59,513 bases of DNA from Chitinilyticum litopenaei DSM 21440 (GTDB taxonomy: Bacteria > Pseudomonadota > Gammaproteobacteria > Burkholderiales > Chitinibacteraceae). The notes under the pieces were generated by a model. That model saw only the letters and a list, made by a program, of their open reading frames with translations. It was not told the origin of the DNA and did not search any database. The position numbers and the translations under genes are program-made. The DNA is taken from contig NZ_ATZJ01000024.1 in assembly GCF_000428145.1 (NCBI RefSeq), positions 1-59,513 of the forward strand, read 5' to 3'. This document shows positions 51,289 to 59,384 of the stretch, one piece after another. Position 1 is the stretch's first letter. Each line of letters begins with the position of its first letter.

Positions 51289-52237
51289 CTGGATCAATCC
51301 GAGCCTGCCCGCGCCGCTGTGCTGGGGGCTGGCCGTCGTCGGCGTGCTGCTGGTGGTCGCCTCGCTGACCATCGCCCTGCTGAAGCGCCGCAAGCCGCAA
51401 AAGAACTGGCTGGAACTTGAGCAGCGTGTGCGCACCTGGTACTGGATCGTCGGGATCTTCGCGCTGACGCTGCTGGGCAGCAAGGCACTGGCGCTCACGG
51501 TCTTCGCACTGGTGAGCTTTCTGGCCTTCAAGGAATTCCTCACGCTGTCGGCCACGCGCGAGGCCGATCATGTGGTGCTGTTCTGGGCGTACATGAGCAT
51601 CCCTTTCCAGTATTTCTGGCTCGGCGTGAACTGGTACGGGATGTTCATCATCTTCATCCCCGTTTACGCCTTCCTGATCCTGCCGATGCGCATGGTGCTG
51701 ATTGGCGAAACCCGCGGTTTCCTGCGTGCGGCATCCAGCCTGCACTGGGCGCTGATGCTTACCGTGTTCAGCCTCTCGCACCTGCCGGCGCTACTCATCC
51801 TGCCCGAGGTCAGCAACCGCGCGCCGGTCGGCCACGGCGCGTCGCTGCTGTTCTTCCTGGTCGCCCTCACGCAAAGCAACGATGTCGCGCAATACCTGTG
51901 GGGCAAGGCCACCGGCCGGCGCAAGATCGCCCCCACGGTCAGCCCGAACAAGACGGTCGGCGGCTTTCTGGGCGGCGCGGCGACCACCACGCTGCTCGCC
52001 TGCCTGATCGGCCCCTGGCTCACACCGATGAGCCTGCTGCACTGCGCGCTGGCGGGCCTGCTGATCGGCGTGTCGGGCTTTATCGGCGACGTCGTCATCT
52101 CGGCGGTCAAGCGCGACATCGGCGTGAAGGATTCAGGAACGCTGCTTCCCGGCCACGGCGGCATCCTCGACCGGCTCGATTCGCTGACCTATACCGCGCC
52201 GCTGTTTTTCCACTACGTGCGCTATCTGTACTTCTAA
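51278..52237 (+). CDS. ynbB: CdsA-family phosphatidate cytidylyltransferase, YnbB type
   Basis: 319 residues, about eight transmembrane helices, CdsA signature near the C-terminus: SAVKRDIGVKDSGTLLPGHGGILDRLDSL. Makes CDP-diacylglycerol or a related CDP-lipid for the YnbA-type partner. Overlapping start with ynbA argues for co-translation. Confidence 0.92.
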   Translation: MLNDWINPSLPAPLCWGLAVVGVLLVVASLTIALLKRRKPQKNWLELEQRVRTWYWIVGIFALTLLGSKALALTVFALVSFLAFKEFLTLSATREADHVVLFWAYMSIPFQYFWLGVNWYGMFIIFIPVYAFLILPMRMVLIGETRGFLRAASSLHWALMLTVFSLSHLPALLILPEVSNRAPVGHGASLLFFLVALTQSNDVAQYLWGKATGRRKIAPTVSPNKTVGGFLGGAATTTLLACLIGPWLTPMSLLHCALAGLLIGVSGFIGDVVISAVKRDIGVKDSGTLLPGHGGILDRLDSLTYTAPLFFHYVRYLYF

Positions 52238-52251
52238 GGGCAAGACCCACC

Positions 52252-53265
52252 ATGAAAATCACCAAGAGCTACCTGAAACACTACCTGGCTGCCACTGAAG
52301 AATCATTCAAGAAATGGGGCTATTACTACCCGCCACGCAACCATGAAGAATTACTGGTCTGGGAACACAACATCCATAAAGAACATCTGGCAGACCAAAT
52401 CGATGGCAGCACAATCAAAACCACACTTCATATACGTTTACTCTGTGATCTGAACGTATTTGCCTACCTGCAGGCCTTTGAGCAAGACGATTGCGCTTTG
52501 CTGAACAAGGCCATCTGGCAAAACGCGCGGCACAACCTGCTGGATTCTGCCACCATTGTTAGCAGCGCAGATCATTGCAGCCTTCTTCCCAAAGCACTGG
52601 CAGCCTTTGCCTGCAATGATTTTGGGATCATCGACCATTTCTTTCCGCTGGCCCTGCCCCACTCGGCAGGTCATTTTTACACCGAGAATGCAGTCAACCT
52701 GCTGAAGGTGATCTATTACAGCCAGGATGATCTGCAAACAGAAGCCATTGCCAAAGCACAGCACTTCCTCGAAACAGGCAGACCCGGCCACGGTATTGGC
52801 AAGCTCACCCTGTGGGAACGCTACGTTGTGCTGTATTTCATTGCACTGGTGCAGCGCGACGACAACGCCGCCAGCGAATACCTGCAACAACTCTGCCTAG
52901 CCCATCAGAAACGGGGCTATCTGATGAAGAAAGTCGAAAAATGCTTTGCCATTGAGATTCATGGTCTGTACCACTGCGCCAGACTGCTTGGCGAAGATTT
53001 CTTTGCCAAGCTTACCCGGCCCAAACATGCCAGCTTTTGTGAAGAATTCGAAATCTGGCAGGCTGAAAACAGCTACCCCAGGGGAGAACAATGGCGTGTT
53101 TACCCTGCCGAGCTGGATTACATGAACAAGATTCTGGCCGCCCCGTTGCCCTACATGCATCTGATCGAATACCGGGACGCGGGACGGATGAAATTTCAGA
53201 AAGATGTGGAAAGATTCAAGAGCGACCTGGCCAACAACGTGAACGCCAAGCTTTGTCCAGCTTGA
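52252..53265 (+). CDS. Unrecognised soluble protein, possibly Imm49-like
   Basis: 337 residues, mostly helical, with many charged and aromatic residues (MKITKSYLKHYLAATEESFK start). No signal peptide or membrane helix. Base composition is visibly lower in G+C and codon use differs from the flanking cluster, suggesting later insertion between ynbB and the acyltransferase. It weakly reminds me of the immunity 49 family of polymorphic-toxin immunity proteins; no toxin is nearby. Ends 2 bp before the next ATG. Confidence 0.7.
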   Translation: MKITKSYLKHYLAATEESFKKWGYYYPPRNHEELLVWEHNIHKEHLADQIDGSTIKTTLHIRLLCDLNVFAYLQAFEQDDCALLNKAIWQNARHNLLDSATIVSSADHCSLLPKALAAFACNDFGIIDHFFPLALPHSAGHFYTENAVNLLKVIYYSQDDLQTEAIAKAQHFLETGRPGHGIGKLTLWERYVVLYFIALVQRDDNAASEYLQQLCLAHQKRGYLMKKVEKCFAIEIHGLYHCARLLGEDFFAKLTRPKHASFCEEFEIWQAENSYPRGEQWRVYPAELDYMNKILAAPLPYMHLIEYRDAGRMKFQKDVERFKSDLANNVNAKLCPA

Positions 53266-53267
53266 TC

Positions 53268-53909
53268 ATGCCCTGGCTGCGCGTCCTTTTCGTCCTGCTC
53301 GTCGCCCGTCCTGTGGTCAGGCTGTGGCTGGGGCTGACCATTCGCCACCAGGAACGCCTGCCACTGACCGGCCCGGCCATTGTCGTGGCGAACCACAACA
53401 GCCATCTGGACATCCTGACGCTGTACGCACTGTTTCCGCTCGCGGTGATCCGCAACGTCCAGCCGGCCGCCGCCGCCGACTACTTTCTGGCAAACCCGCT
53501 GGTGGCGTGGTTCGCCACCCAGGTGGTCGGCATCATCCCGGTCAAGCGCGGCACCAAAAAGGGCGACGACCCGCTCGCCGGCTGCCGCGACGCGCTGGCT
53601 GACGGACGCATCCTCATCCTGTTTCCGGAAGGCACGCGCGGCGAGCCGGAGGTGCTCTCGGAGGTGAAATCCGGCATCTGGCACCTGGCCGGCGAGTTTC
53701 GCGACGCGCCAGTCATTCCCGTCTACATGCACGGCCTGGGCCGCGCGCTCGGGCGTGGACAGTGGCTGCCGGTGCCCTTCTTTGTCGACGTGGCCGTGGG
53801 CCGCGCGCAGCACTGGCAGGAAAACCGCCAGGCATTCAAGCAAGGATTGCGTGATTGCCTCTTGCAATTGCGTGACAAGGTATTGCCATCCAGCCCTTAT
53901 CAGGACTAG
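53268..53909 (+). CDS. 1-acyl-glycerol-phosphate acyltransferase (PlsC family)
   Basis: 213 residues: N-terminal hydrophobic segment, acyltransferase block I NHNSHLD (HX4D), block III FPEGTRGEPEVLSE, and IPVYMHG. Transfers acyl groups to a lysophospholipid. In this cluster it would supply the substrate for the YnbB/YnbA pair. The stop codon lies inside a 47-bp palindrome. Confidence 0.9.
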   Translation: MPWLRVLFVLLVARPVVRLWLGLTIRHQERLPLTGPAIVVANHNSHLDILTLYALFPLAVIRNVQPAAAADYFLANPLVAWFATQVVGIIPVKRGTKKGDDPLAGCRDALADGRILILFPEGTRGEPEVLSEVKSGIWHLAGEFRDAPVIPVYMHGLGRALGRGQWLPVPFFVDVAVGRAQHWQENRQAFKQGLRDCLLQLRDKVLPSSPYQD

Positions 53910-53925
53910 TCCCTATGGCAATACC
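53879..53925. repeat. 47-bp bipartite palindrome, copy 13 (best symmetry)
   Basis: GGTATTGCCAT at the left and ATGGCAATACC at the right are 11-bp perfect inverted ends; 47 bp overall. Spans the acyltransferase stop codon and ends 21 bp before the ynbC-type start. Confidence 0.9.
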
Positions 53926-53946
53926 CAACCAAGGAGTAAACGCCGC

Positions 53947-55734
53947 ATGCGCAGCGCCATCGAAAACCGCTTCACCACCTTCGACAACAGCCCGCTTTTC
54001 TATCGCCACTGGCCGGCCATCACGGACGCCCAGCCCCCGCGCCGTGCCATCGTGCTGCTGCACCGCGGGCATGAGCATTCCGGTCGCGTGCAGCACATCG
54101 TCGATGAACTGGGGCTTGCCGATACGCCGTTTTTTGCCTGGGATTGCCGCGGACATGGCCGCAACGACGGCCCGCGCGGCTTCTCGCCCAGCCTGGGGAG
54201 CACGGTGCGCGACCTCGACTGCTTCGTGCGGCACATCGGCGACACATACGGCTACGCTCAGGACGAGATCATCGTCATCGCGCAAAGCGTCGGCGCCGTG
54301 CTGGCGGCCACCTGGGTGCACGACTACGCACCGAAGATCCGCGCGCTGGTGCTCGCCGCGCCGGCGTTCAAGGTGAAACTCTACGTTCCTGCCGCCCGGC
54401 CGGGGCTGAAGCTGCTGGAAAAGCTGCGCGGCAACTTCTTCGTCAACTCCTACGTGAAGGCCAAATACCTCACGCACGACCCGGAGCGCATCGCCAGTTA
54501 CAACAACGATCCGCTGATCACCCGGCCGATTTCGGTGAACATCCTGCTGGCGCTCTACGAAACGGCGGAACGGGTGATTGCCGACGCCGGCGCCATCACC
54601 GTGCCGACCCAGCTGCTGATTTCCGGCGCCGATTTCGTCGTCCACCACGGCCCGCAGCATGCCTTCTACGACAAGCTGGGCAGCGAGGTGAAGGAGAAGC
54701 ACGAACTGCCGGGCTTCTATCACGACACGCTGGGCGAACTGAACCGCGAACAGGCTTTCGTGCTGATCCGCAACTTCATCCGCCGCGTCGAACAGGGTAT
54801 TGCCAGCCCCGACCTGACCCGCGCCGACCAAGAGGGCTACACCCACAAGGAATACACCAGCCTGCAGCAGCCGTTGCCCATTACCAGCCTGAAGCGCTGG
54901 CAGTTCGGCATCAGCCGCCGCTCGCTCGCCACGCTGGGACGCCTGTCGGAAGGCGTGAAGCTGGGCCTGAAGACCGGCTTCGATTCGGGCAGCACGCTGG
55001 ATTACGTGTACCGCAACGAAGCCAGGGGTACGACGCTCTTGGGCAAGCTGGGCGACCGCGCCTACCTCGACAGCGTCGGCTGGAAAGGCATCCGCCAGCG
55101 CAAGATCAATCTCGAAGAATTGATCGCCAAGGCCATCCGCCAGCTCGACGAAGCAGGCCGCGAGATCCGCATCGTCGACATTGCCGCCGGCCACGGCCGC
55201 TACATCATGGACGCCATCACCAAAAACCGCCTGCCGGTTACCAGCATCCTGCTGCGCGACTACAGCGACCTCAATGTGCAGGCCGGCCAGCAGATGATCA
55301 TCGACCGCGGCATGCAGCACGTCGCGCGCTTTGCCAAGGGCAATGCGTTTGACCGCGAGAGCCTCGCCACACTCGATCCGCAGCCGACCATCGCCGTGGT
55401 GTCCGGCCTCTATGAGCTGTTCCCCGAAAATGCGCCGATCAAGGACTCGCTGGCGGGCCTGGCGGCTGCCGTGCCGGAAGGCGGCTATCTGGTCTACACC
55501 AACCAGCCCTGGCACCCGCAGATCGAACTGATCGCGCGCACGCTCACCAGCCACAAGGACGGCCAGGCCTGGGTGATGCGCCGGCGCACGCAGCAGGAAA
55601 TGGACCAGCTCGTCGAAGCCGCCGGCTTTGAAAAGCTCGAACAGCGCATCGACGAATGGGGCGTGTTCACCGTCTCGCTGGCACGGCGCCGCGCCAGCGC
55701 CCCCGCCGCTGCACAAGCGCGCGAAAACGCGTAA
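53947..55734 (+). CDS. ynbC: Alpha/beta hydrolase fused to methyltransferase-like domain, YnbC type
   Basis: 595 residues. The N-terminal serine hydrolase (about 1-300) has RRAIVLLHRGHEHSGR, FFAWDCRGHGRNDGPRG and the nucleophile elbow VIAQSVGAV (A-x-S-x-G instead of G-x-S-x-G). The C-terminal part (about 370-595) has a SAM-binding-like segment IVDIAAGHGRYIMDAI. Length and fusion match E. coli YnbC. Likely acts on a lipid intermediate; the reaction is unknown. Confidence 0.88.
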   Translation: MRSAIENRFTTFDNSPLFYRHWPAITDAQPPRRAIVLLHRGHEHSGRVQHIVDELGLADTPFFAWDCRGHGRNDGPRGFSPSLGSTVRDLDCFVRHIGDTYGYAQDEIIVIAQSVGAVLAATWVHDYAPKIRALVLAAPAFKVKLYVPAARPGLKLLEKLRGNFFVNSYVKAKYLTHDPERIASYNNDPLITRPISVNILLALYETAERVIADAGAITVPTQLLISGADFVVHHGPQHAFYDKLGSEVKEKHELPGFYHDTLGELNREQAFVLIRNFIRRVEQGIASPDLTRADQEGYTHKEYTSLQQPLPITSLKRWQFGISRRSLATLGRLSEGVKLGLKTGFDSGSTLDYVYRNEARGTTLLGKLGDRAYLDSVGWKGIRQRKINLEELIAKAIRQLDEAGREIRIVDIAAGHGRYIMDAITKNRLPVTSILLRDYSDLNVQAGQQMIIDRGMQHVARFAKGNAFDRESLATLDPQPTIAVVSGLYELFPENAPIKDSLAGLAAAVPEGGYLVYTNQPWHPQIELIARTLTSHKDGQAWVMRRRTQQEMDQLVEAAGFEKLEQRIDEWGVFTVSLARRRASAPAAAQARENA

Positions 55735-55791
55735 GCTGCGCGCGAGCCGCGGCCCCGCGCCGCCACCCGCACATGATGAAGGACTACCGCA

Positions 55792-56289
55792 ATGCAACAG
55801 CAAATCCACGAACTGTTTGAAATCCTCGCCGACGGCGGCCTGGATGCCGCCGACCTTGACGCGCTGAGCGCGGAAGTCGGCAAGGCCGCCGCCGATGCCG
55901 ACGCCTATCTGGCAGCGGACAGCGCCAGCGGCTATCCCGCCTTCCAGGCCAGGCTGGGTGAGGCGGCCATGCCGCTGTGGCAATGGGTGCTGCTCGAGCA
56001 GCTCGAAGGCGGCATGGTGTTTCGCGGCAGCACGCCGGCAGCGATCTACGCCGAAATCACCGACGCCTTTGGCGAAGACGAGCTGGACCTGGCCCCCGAG
56101 GCGCTGGCAGGCCTCGACGACGCCACGGCGCTGCAGCACATTCGCGCCGAGCTGGCGCCCAGCTACACGCTGCTCGACTTCGCCCAGCCCGTCGACGCGC
56201 GCCGCCAGACCGTGCTGGTGCGCAGCGCCAAAGTGGCGCGCTTTGCCGAACTGGCCAGCGCGCTGGGCTTCAGCGTCGCAGCCATCTGA
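55792..56289 (+). CDS. Unknown acidic protein, tandem member 1
   Basis: 165 residues, soluble and acidic, beginning MQQQIHELFEILADGG. Shares the pattern MP-x-WQWVL-(L/I), ELDL-(A/D)P and VLVRS with the next gene, so the two are probably diverged tandem duplicates. No catalytic motif visible. Inserted between the YnbC- and YnbD-type genes. Confidence 0.75.
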   Translation: MQQQIHELFEILADGGLDAADLDALSAEVGKAAADADAYLAADSASGYPAFQARLGEAAMPLWQWVLLEQLEGGMVFRGSTPAAIYAEITDAFGEDELDLAPEALAGLDDATALQHIRAELAPSYTLLDFAQPVDARRQTVLVRSAKVARFAELASALGFSVAAI

Positions 56290-56300
56290 GGGAGACCGCG

Positions 56301-56783
56301 ATGGCCGCCAGCATCAATGAGTTGATCAATCTGATTTCCGGTGGCTTCATGGACGCCGACGATGCCCGCCCCATTGTCGCCGCCGTCGAGGCCGCGCGGG
56401 ACAATCCGGCCGATTACCAGGCCAAGTACGATGTGTATGGCTACACGGCCGACACCGGCATGCCGCGGTGGCAATGGGTGCTGATCCACCTGCTGCCGCC
56501 GGACCTGCTGTTCTGCGCGCCAGAACTCGATGAGCTGTACGCGCAGGTCTGGGAAAGCTTTGACGACGGGCTGGAGCTGGATCCGGACGAATTGACTGGC
56601 CTGAAAACCGACAAGGCGCTCAAGCTGATCCAGCAGGACCTGGGCCCGCAGTTTGCACTGGCGAGCTTTGGCAAGCCGGTGAATGCCGAGGAACCCTGGC
56701 AGTGCGTGCTGGTGCGCAGCAGCGAAATCACCCAGTACCTGATGCTGTGCAGCGAACTGCAACTGCGTGCGGAAATCTGCTGA
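56301..56783 (+). CDS. Unknown acidic protein, tandem member 2
   Basis: 160 residues, starts at the ATG at 56301 with an AGGGAG ribosome site 11 bp after the first member. Pattern MPRWQWVLIHLLPPDLLF, LELDPDELTGL and CVLVRSSEIT aligns with member 1. No signal peptide or membrane helix. Function unknown. Confidence 0.75.
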   Translation: MAASINELINLISGGFMDADDARPIVAAVEAARDNPADYQAKYDVYGYTADTGMPRWQWVLIHLLPPDLLFCAPELDELYAQVWESFDDGLELDPDELTGLKTDKALKLIQQDLGPQFALASFGKPVNAEEPWQCVLVRSSEITQYLMLCSELQLRAEIC

Positions 56784-56803
56784 CGCTGATCAATACATCG
56801 CAC

Positions 56804-56850
56804 CCCATTGCCACACAGCCCAAGCCAGTAAAAGGCTGCAAGCCCATACC
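56804..56850. repeat. 47-bp bipartite palindrome, copy 14 (left end altered)
   Basis: Left end CCCATTGCCACACAGCC keeps the interior half-site; right half AAAAGGCTGCAAGCCCATACC is clean. Lies between member 2 and ynbD-type gene, 26 bp ahead of the latter's start. Confidence 0.65.
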
Positions 56851-56876
56851 CATCGGCCAGCCAGACAGGAGCCGCC

Positions 56877-58202
56877 ATGACCACACCGACTTCACGTCAT
56901 CCCTGGGGCCATGCGCTGCTGTGGCTGGCCATCGCCGCACCCGGTTTTTTCCTGTTTTACGGCCAGGCCAACGCGTATGCGGCGACGCTGCCCGCCGATG
57001 CCGTAGGCAATATCGCCTTTGCCTGGGAGCGCGCGCTGATTCCCTTCTGGCCGTGGACCATCATTCCCTACTGGTCGATCGACCTGATGTACGGCGTGTC
57101 CATCCTGATCGGCACGACGCGCCTTGAGATCCGCACGCAGGCCTGCCGGCTGCTGCTGGCGACCGCGCTCTCGTCGCTGTGCTTCGTGCTATGGCCGCTG
57201 CGCTTTGGCTGGGACCGGCCCGAGGTCGCCGGGCTGTTCGGCCAGCTGTTCGCAGCACTCGGGCTCTTCGACAAACCCTTCAACCAGGCCCCGTCGCTGC
57301 ATATCGGCCTGCTCTTCATCATCTGGCTGCGCTTTGCAGCGCATCTGCCGGCACGCTGGCTGCCGTTGCTGCACCTGTGGTGCGTGCTGATCGGTCTGTC
57401 GGTGCTCACCACCTGGCAGCATCATGTGCTCGACATCCCCACCGGCGTCGCCATGGGCGTGCTGGTGTGCTGGCTGCTGCCGATGCCGCCCGCCGGCTGG
57501 CGACACTGGCGTAGCGCCGATGCGGGCCGCGCGCGCCAGCTGGCCGGCCGCTATCTGCTGGGCGCAGCCACTTTTGCCGCACTGGCGCTGATCTTGCAAG
57601 GCTGGGCCTGGCTGCTGCTGTGGCCGGCGGCGGCGCTGCTGGTGGTCGCGCTGGCCTACACCGGGCTGGGCCCGCAGGTCTTCCAGAAGGTGGAAGGCCG
57701 CCTGCGCATTGCCGCCAGCTGGCTCACCGCGCCCTACCGCTGGGGCGCGGTGATCACCCGCGGCTATTTCCTGCGCCGCCTGCCCGGCGCTGAGGAGATC
57801 GTACCCGGTCTGTGGGTTGGGCCGATCACCGCCGCGCGCGAGACGCGCTTTGCCGCCGTGCTCGACCTCACCGCCGAGTACCCGCGCTTGGCGCATGCCG
57901 ATTGCGCTTACCGCCAGTACCCGCTGCTTGATCTGCTGGCGCCGGCGCCGCACGAGCTGCGCGAAGCCGCCAGCCTGCTGGATGCGCTGGTACAGGCCCA
58001 TCCTGGCCAGCCGGTGCTGGTGCATTGCGCGCTGGGCCTGTCGCGCAGCAGCGCCGTCGCCGCCGCCTGGCTGCTGCAGCGCGGACTGGCGCACGACGCC
58101 GCTGCGGCCTGCGCCAGCATCCGCGCGCGCCGGCCGCACAGCCGCTTCTCCCCGCAAGTGCAGTCCCGGCTGGCCCTGCTCGCCGGCGAGGCACGCGCAT
58201 GA
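56877..58202 (+). CDS. ynbD: PAP2-type plus dual-specificity phosphatase, YnbD type
   Basis: 441 residues. N-terminal half is a membrane PAP2-like phosphatase with QAPSLHIG and HHVLDIPTG (about 140-195) and several transmembrane segments. The C-terminal domain has the cysteine phosphatase loop VHCALGLSRSS (about 381-391). Fits E. coli YnbD. Probably removes the phosphate from a phosphatidylglycerolphosphate-like product of the cluster. Overlaps the next gene (ATGA). Confidence 0.9.
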   Translation: MTTPTSRHPWGHALLWLAIAAPGFFLFYGQANAYAATLPADAVGNIAFAWERALIPFWPWTIIPYWSIDLMYGVSILIGTTRLEIRTQACRLLLATALSSLCFVLWPLRFGWDRPEVAGLFGQLFAALGLFDKPFNQAPSLHIGLLFIIWLRFAAHLPARWLPLLHLWCVLIGLSVLTTWQHHVLDIPTGVAMGVLVCWLLPMPPAGWRHWRSADAGRARQLAGRYLLGAATFAALALILQGWAWLLLWPAAALLVVALAYTGLGPQVFQKVEGRLRIAASWLTAPYRWGAVITRGYFLRRLPGAEEIVPGLWVGPITAARETRFAAVLDLTAEYPRLAHADCAYRQYPLLDLLAPAPHELREAASLLDALVQAHPGQPVLVHCALGLSRSSAVAAAWLLQRGLAHDAAAACASIRARRPHSRFSPQVQSRLALLAGEARA

Positions 58203-58657
58203 CGCCGCGCGAGGCCATGCCGGATGCTGAGCAGGCAGATGAAGAAGCCGTGCGACGGGCGGATGCAGAAGCCGCGCTACTGATGGCAAGCGCGCTGGCC
58301 AGCTGCCAGCCACTGGGCCTGGCCAGCCTGCTGGCCGCCGTGCTGGCAGGCATCGTCTGGCCCGCACCGCATCCGGCGGCAGTGACCCTGCTTTTGCTGG
58401 TACTGGCCAGTCAGGCCCTGCTGGGCTGGCGCCTGCAGCTGGATGCCGGCTACTTCCGCCTGCTGGGCCACCAGCAGACGGACTGCCCGGCGCTGGACGC
58501 CCATCTGCAACAGCTCTTCGCACGTCCGCCGCGCCCCGATTGTCCGCTGGCGGCGCGGCTCGATGGCACACGCCGGCTCATGCAGCGCTACCTGGCACTG
58601 ACGGCCGCATTCTGGCTGGGGCTGATTACCTACTCGGCAAGTCTGGCTTTCCTCTGA
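58199..58657 (+). CDS. Small membrane protein ending the lipid cluster
   Basis: 152 residues, acidic N-terminus then about three hydrophobic segments (around 34-54, 58-78 and the C-terminal end). Start overlaps the YnbD-type stop, so it is translated with it. No recognised family; likely an accessory protein of the cluster's membrane complex. Confidence 0.7.
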   Translation: MTPREAMPDAEQADEEAVRRADAEAALLMASALASCQPLGLASLLAAVLAGIVWPAPHPAAVTLLLLVLASQALLGWRLQLDAGYFRLLGHQQTDCPALDAHLQQLFARPPRPDCPLAARLDGTRRLMQRYLALTAAFWLGLITYSASLAFL

Positions 58658-58762
58658 TTTCGTCGCGAAAAAATACGAAAACCACACGAAAACCTGCCGC
58701 TCATCGGCCAACCCCCTGTGCAGTGCAGCGAAGAGCAAGGCGAATCTGCAAATACCATGCAG

Positions 58763-58809
58763 CGTATATAGTCGAAGCCATTATGGATAAATGGCCACGT
58801 AAATATACC
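58763..58809. repeat. 47-bp bipartite palindrome, copy 15 (first base altered)
   Basis: CGTATATAGTCGAAGCC at the left and GGCCACGTAAATATACC at the right; 47 bp. Lies 105 bp past the last lipid-cluster gene. Confidence 0.65.
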
Positions 58810-59140
58810 CATGAAAACTCAGACAGAAAATCAGCATATGCTGCAGAGCGGCAATGACCTTAGGGTGAACGCTGTATGGGTTCATGCGAATGGAATCACT
58901 ACATTACGCACATCGCTGCACCGGGCACCGTGCCCAAAACGCAATACGGCTTGAGCAGCGCTCGCCTCGGGACAAAGCACCGTCCCCCGTTCGGGCGCAC
59001 CGGGTGGTCACACCGATCTGTGAGCACAAACAGCGATGGGCGGAGCGGGACCTCCGTCGCAGCCAAGATCTGTTCCTTCCTCAGGCAGATCGCGGCTCAG
59101 GGAGTTTGTTTTTGCAAGAGCTTCTTCATTCCTCCATTGG

Positions 59141-59168
59141 CGCCGTACTCGAAAGGGTACGGCGATTT
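59141..59168 (+). terminator. Intrinsic terminator
   Basis: CGCCGTAC (59141-59148) pairs with GTACGGCG (59157-59164) around TCGAAAGG, then ATTTTGTTTG. No protein gene lies directly upstream, so it may end an untranslated RNA. Confidence 0.7.
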
Positions 59169-59384
59169 TGTTTGTGCGCCCCAGTGCAGCGCATGCAGCC
59201 GCCAAGACAGGAACAGCGACAGGGCTCGACCACATTCAACCCAGATTATCCATTAGCCATTTCCCAAGCATTTGAGGCAAGCTTGCGGCAAGGCAGTGGG
59301 TCTTCGCTACGGCATCAAGCCGGGGCATTTCTAATGGATTCCATTAGCAATAACCTTCATGAATCAGCCACATAAGAGGTAGAC

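Larger units (their letters stand above)
58658..59384. other. Gene-free, hairpin-rich stretch before the terminal transposase
   Basis: Frames overlap without clear coding character. Structures seen: GGGCA-ccg-TGCCC (near 58921-58936), GGGAC-aaagcacc-GTCCC (near 58971-58986), GGTG-GTCA-CACC (near 59004-59015), and the terminator at 59141-59164. Copy 15 of the palindrome lies at its left. It may hold a structured RNA or an IS end. I could not match it to 6S, RNase P, SRP or tmRNA. Confidence 0.45.

Noticed and set aside
54796..54842. GGTATTGCCAGCCCC in the ynbC-type gene as another palindrome copy
   Set aside because: The sequence 47 bp on reads TACAC rather than ATACC, so only one half-site agrees.
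58840..59140. 6S RNA, RNase P RNA, SRP RNA or tmRNA
   Set aside because: The conserved core sequences of these RNAs could not be found in the stretch.
58876..59375. Two overlapping plus-strand frames of 126 and 163 codons
   Set aside because: They cover the same bases in different frames, contain the terminator hairpin, and show no family likeness.
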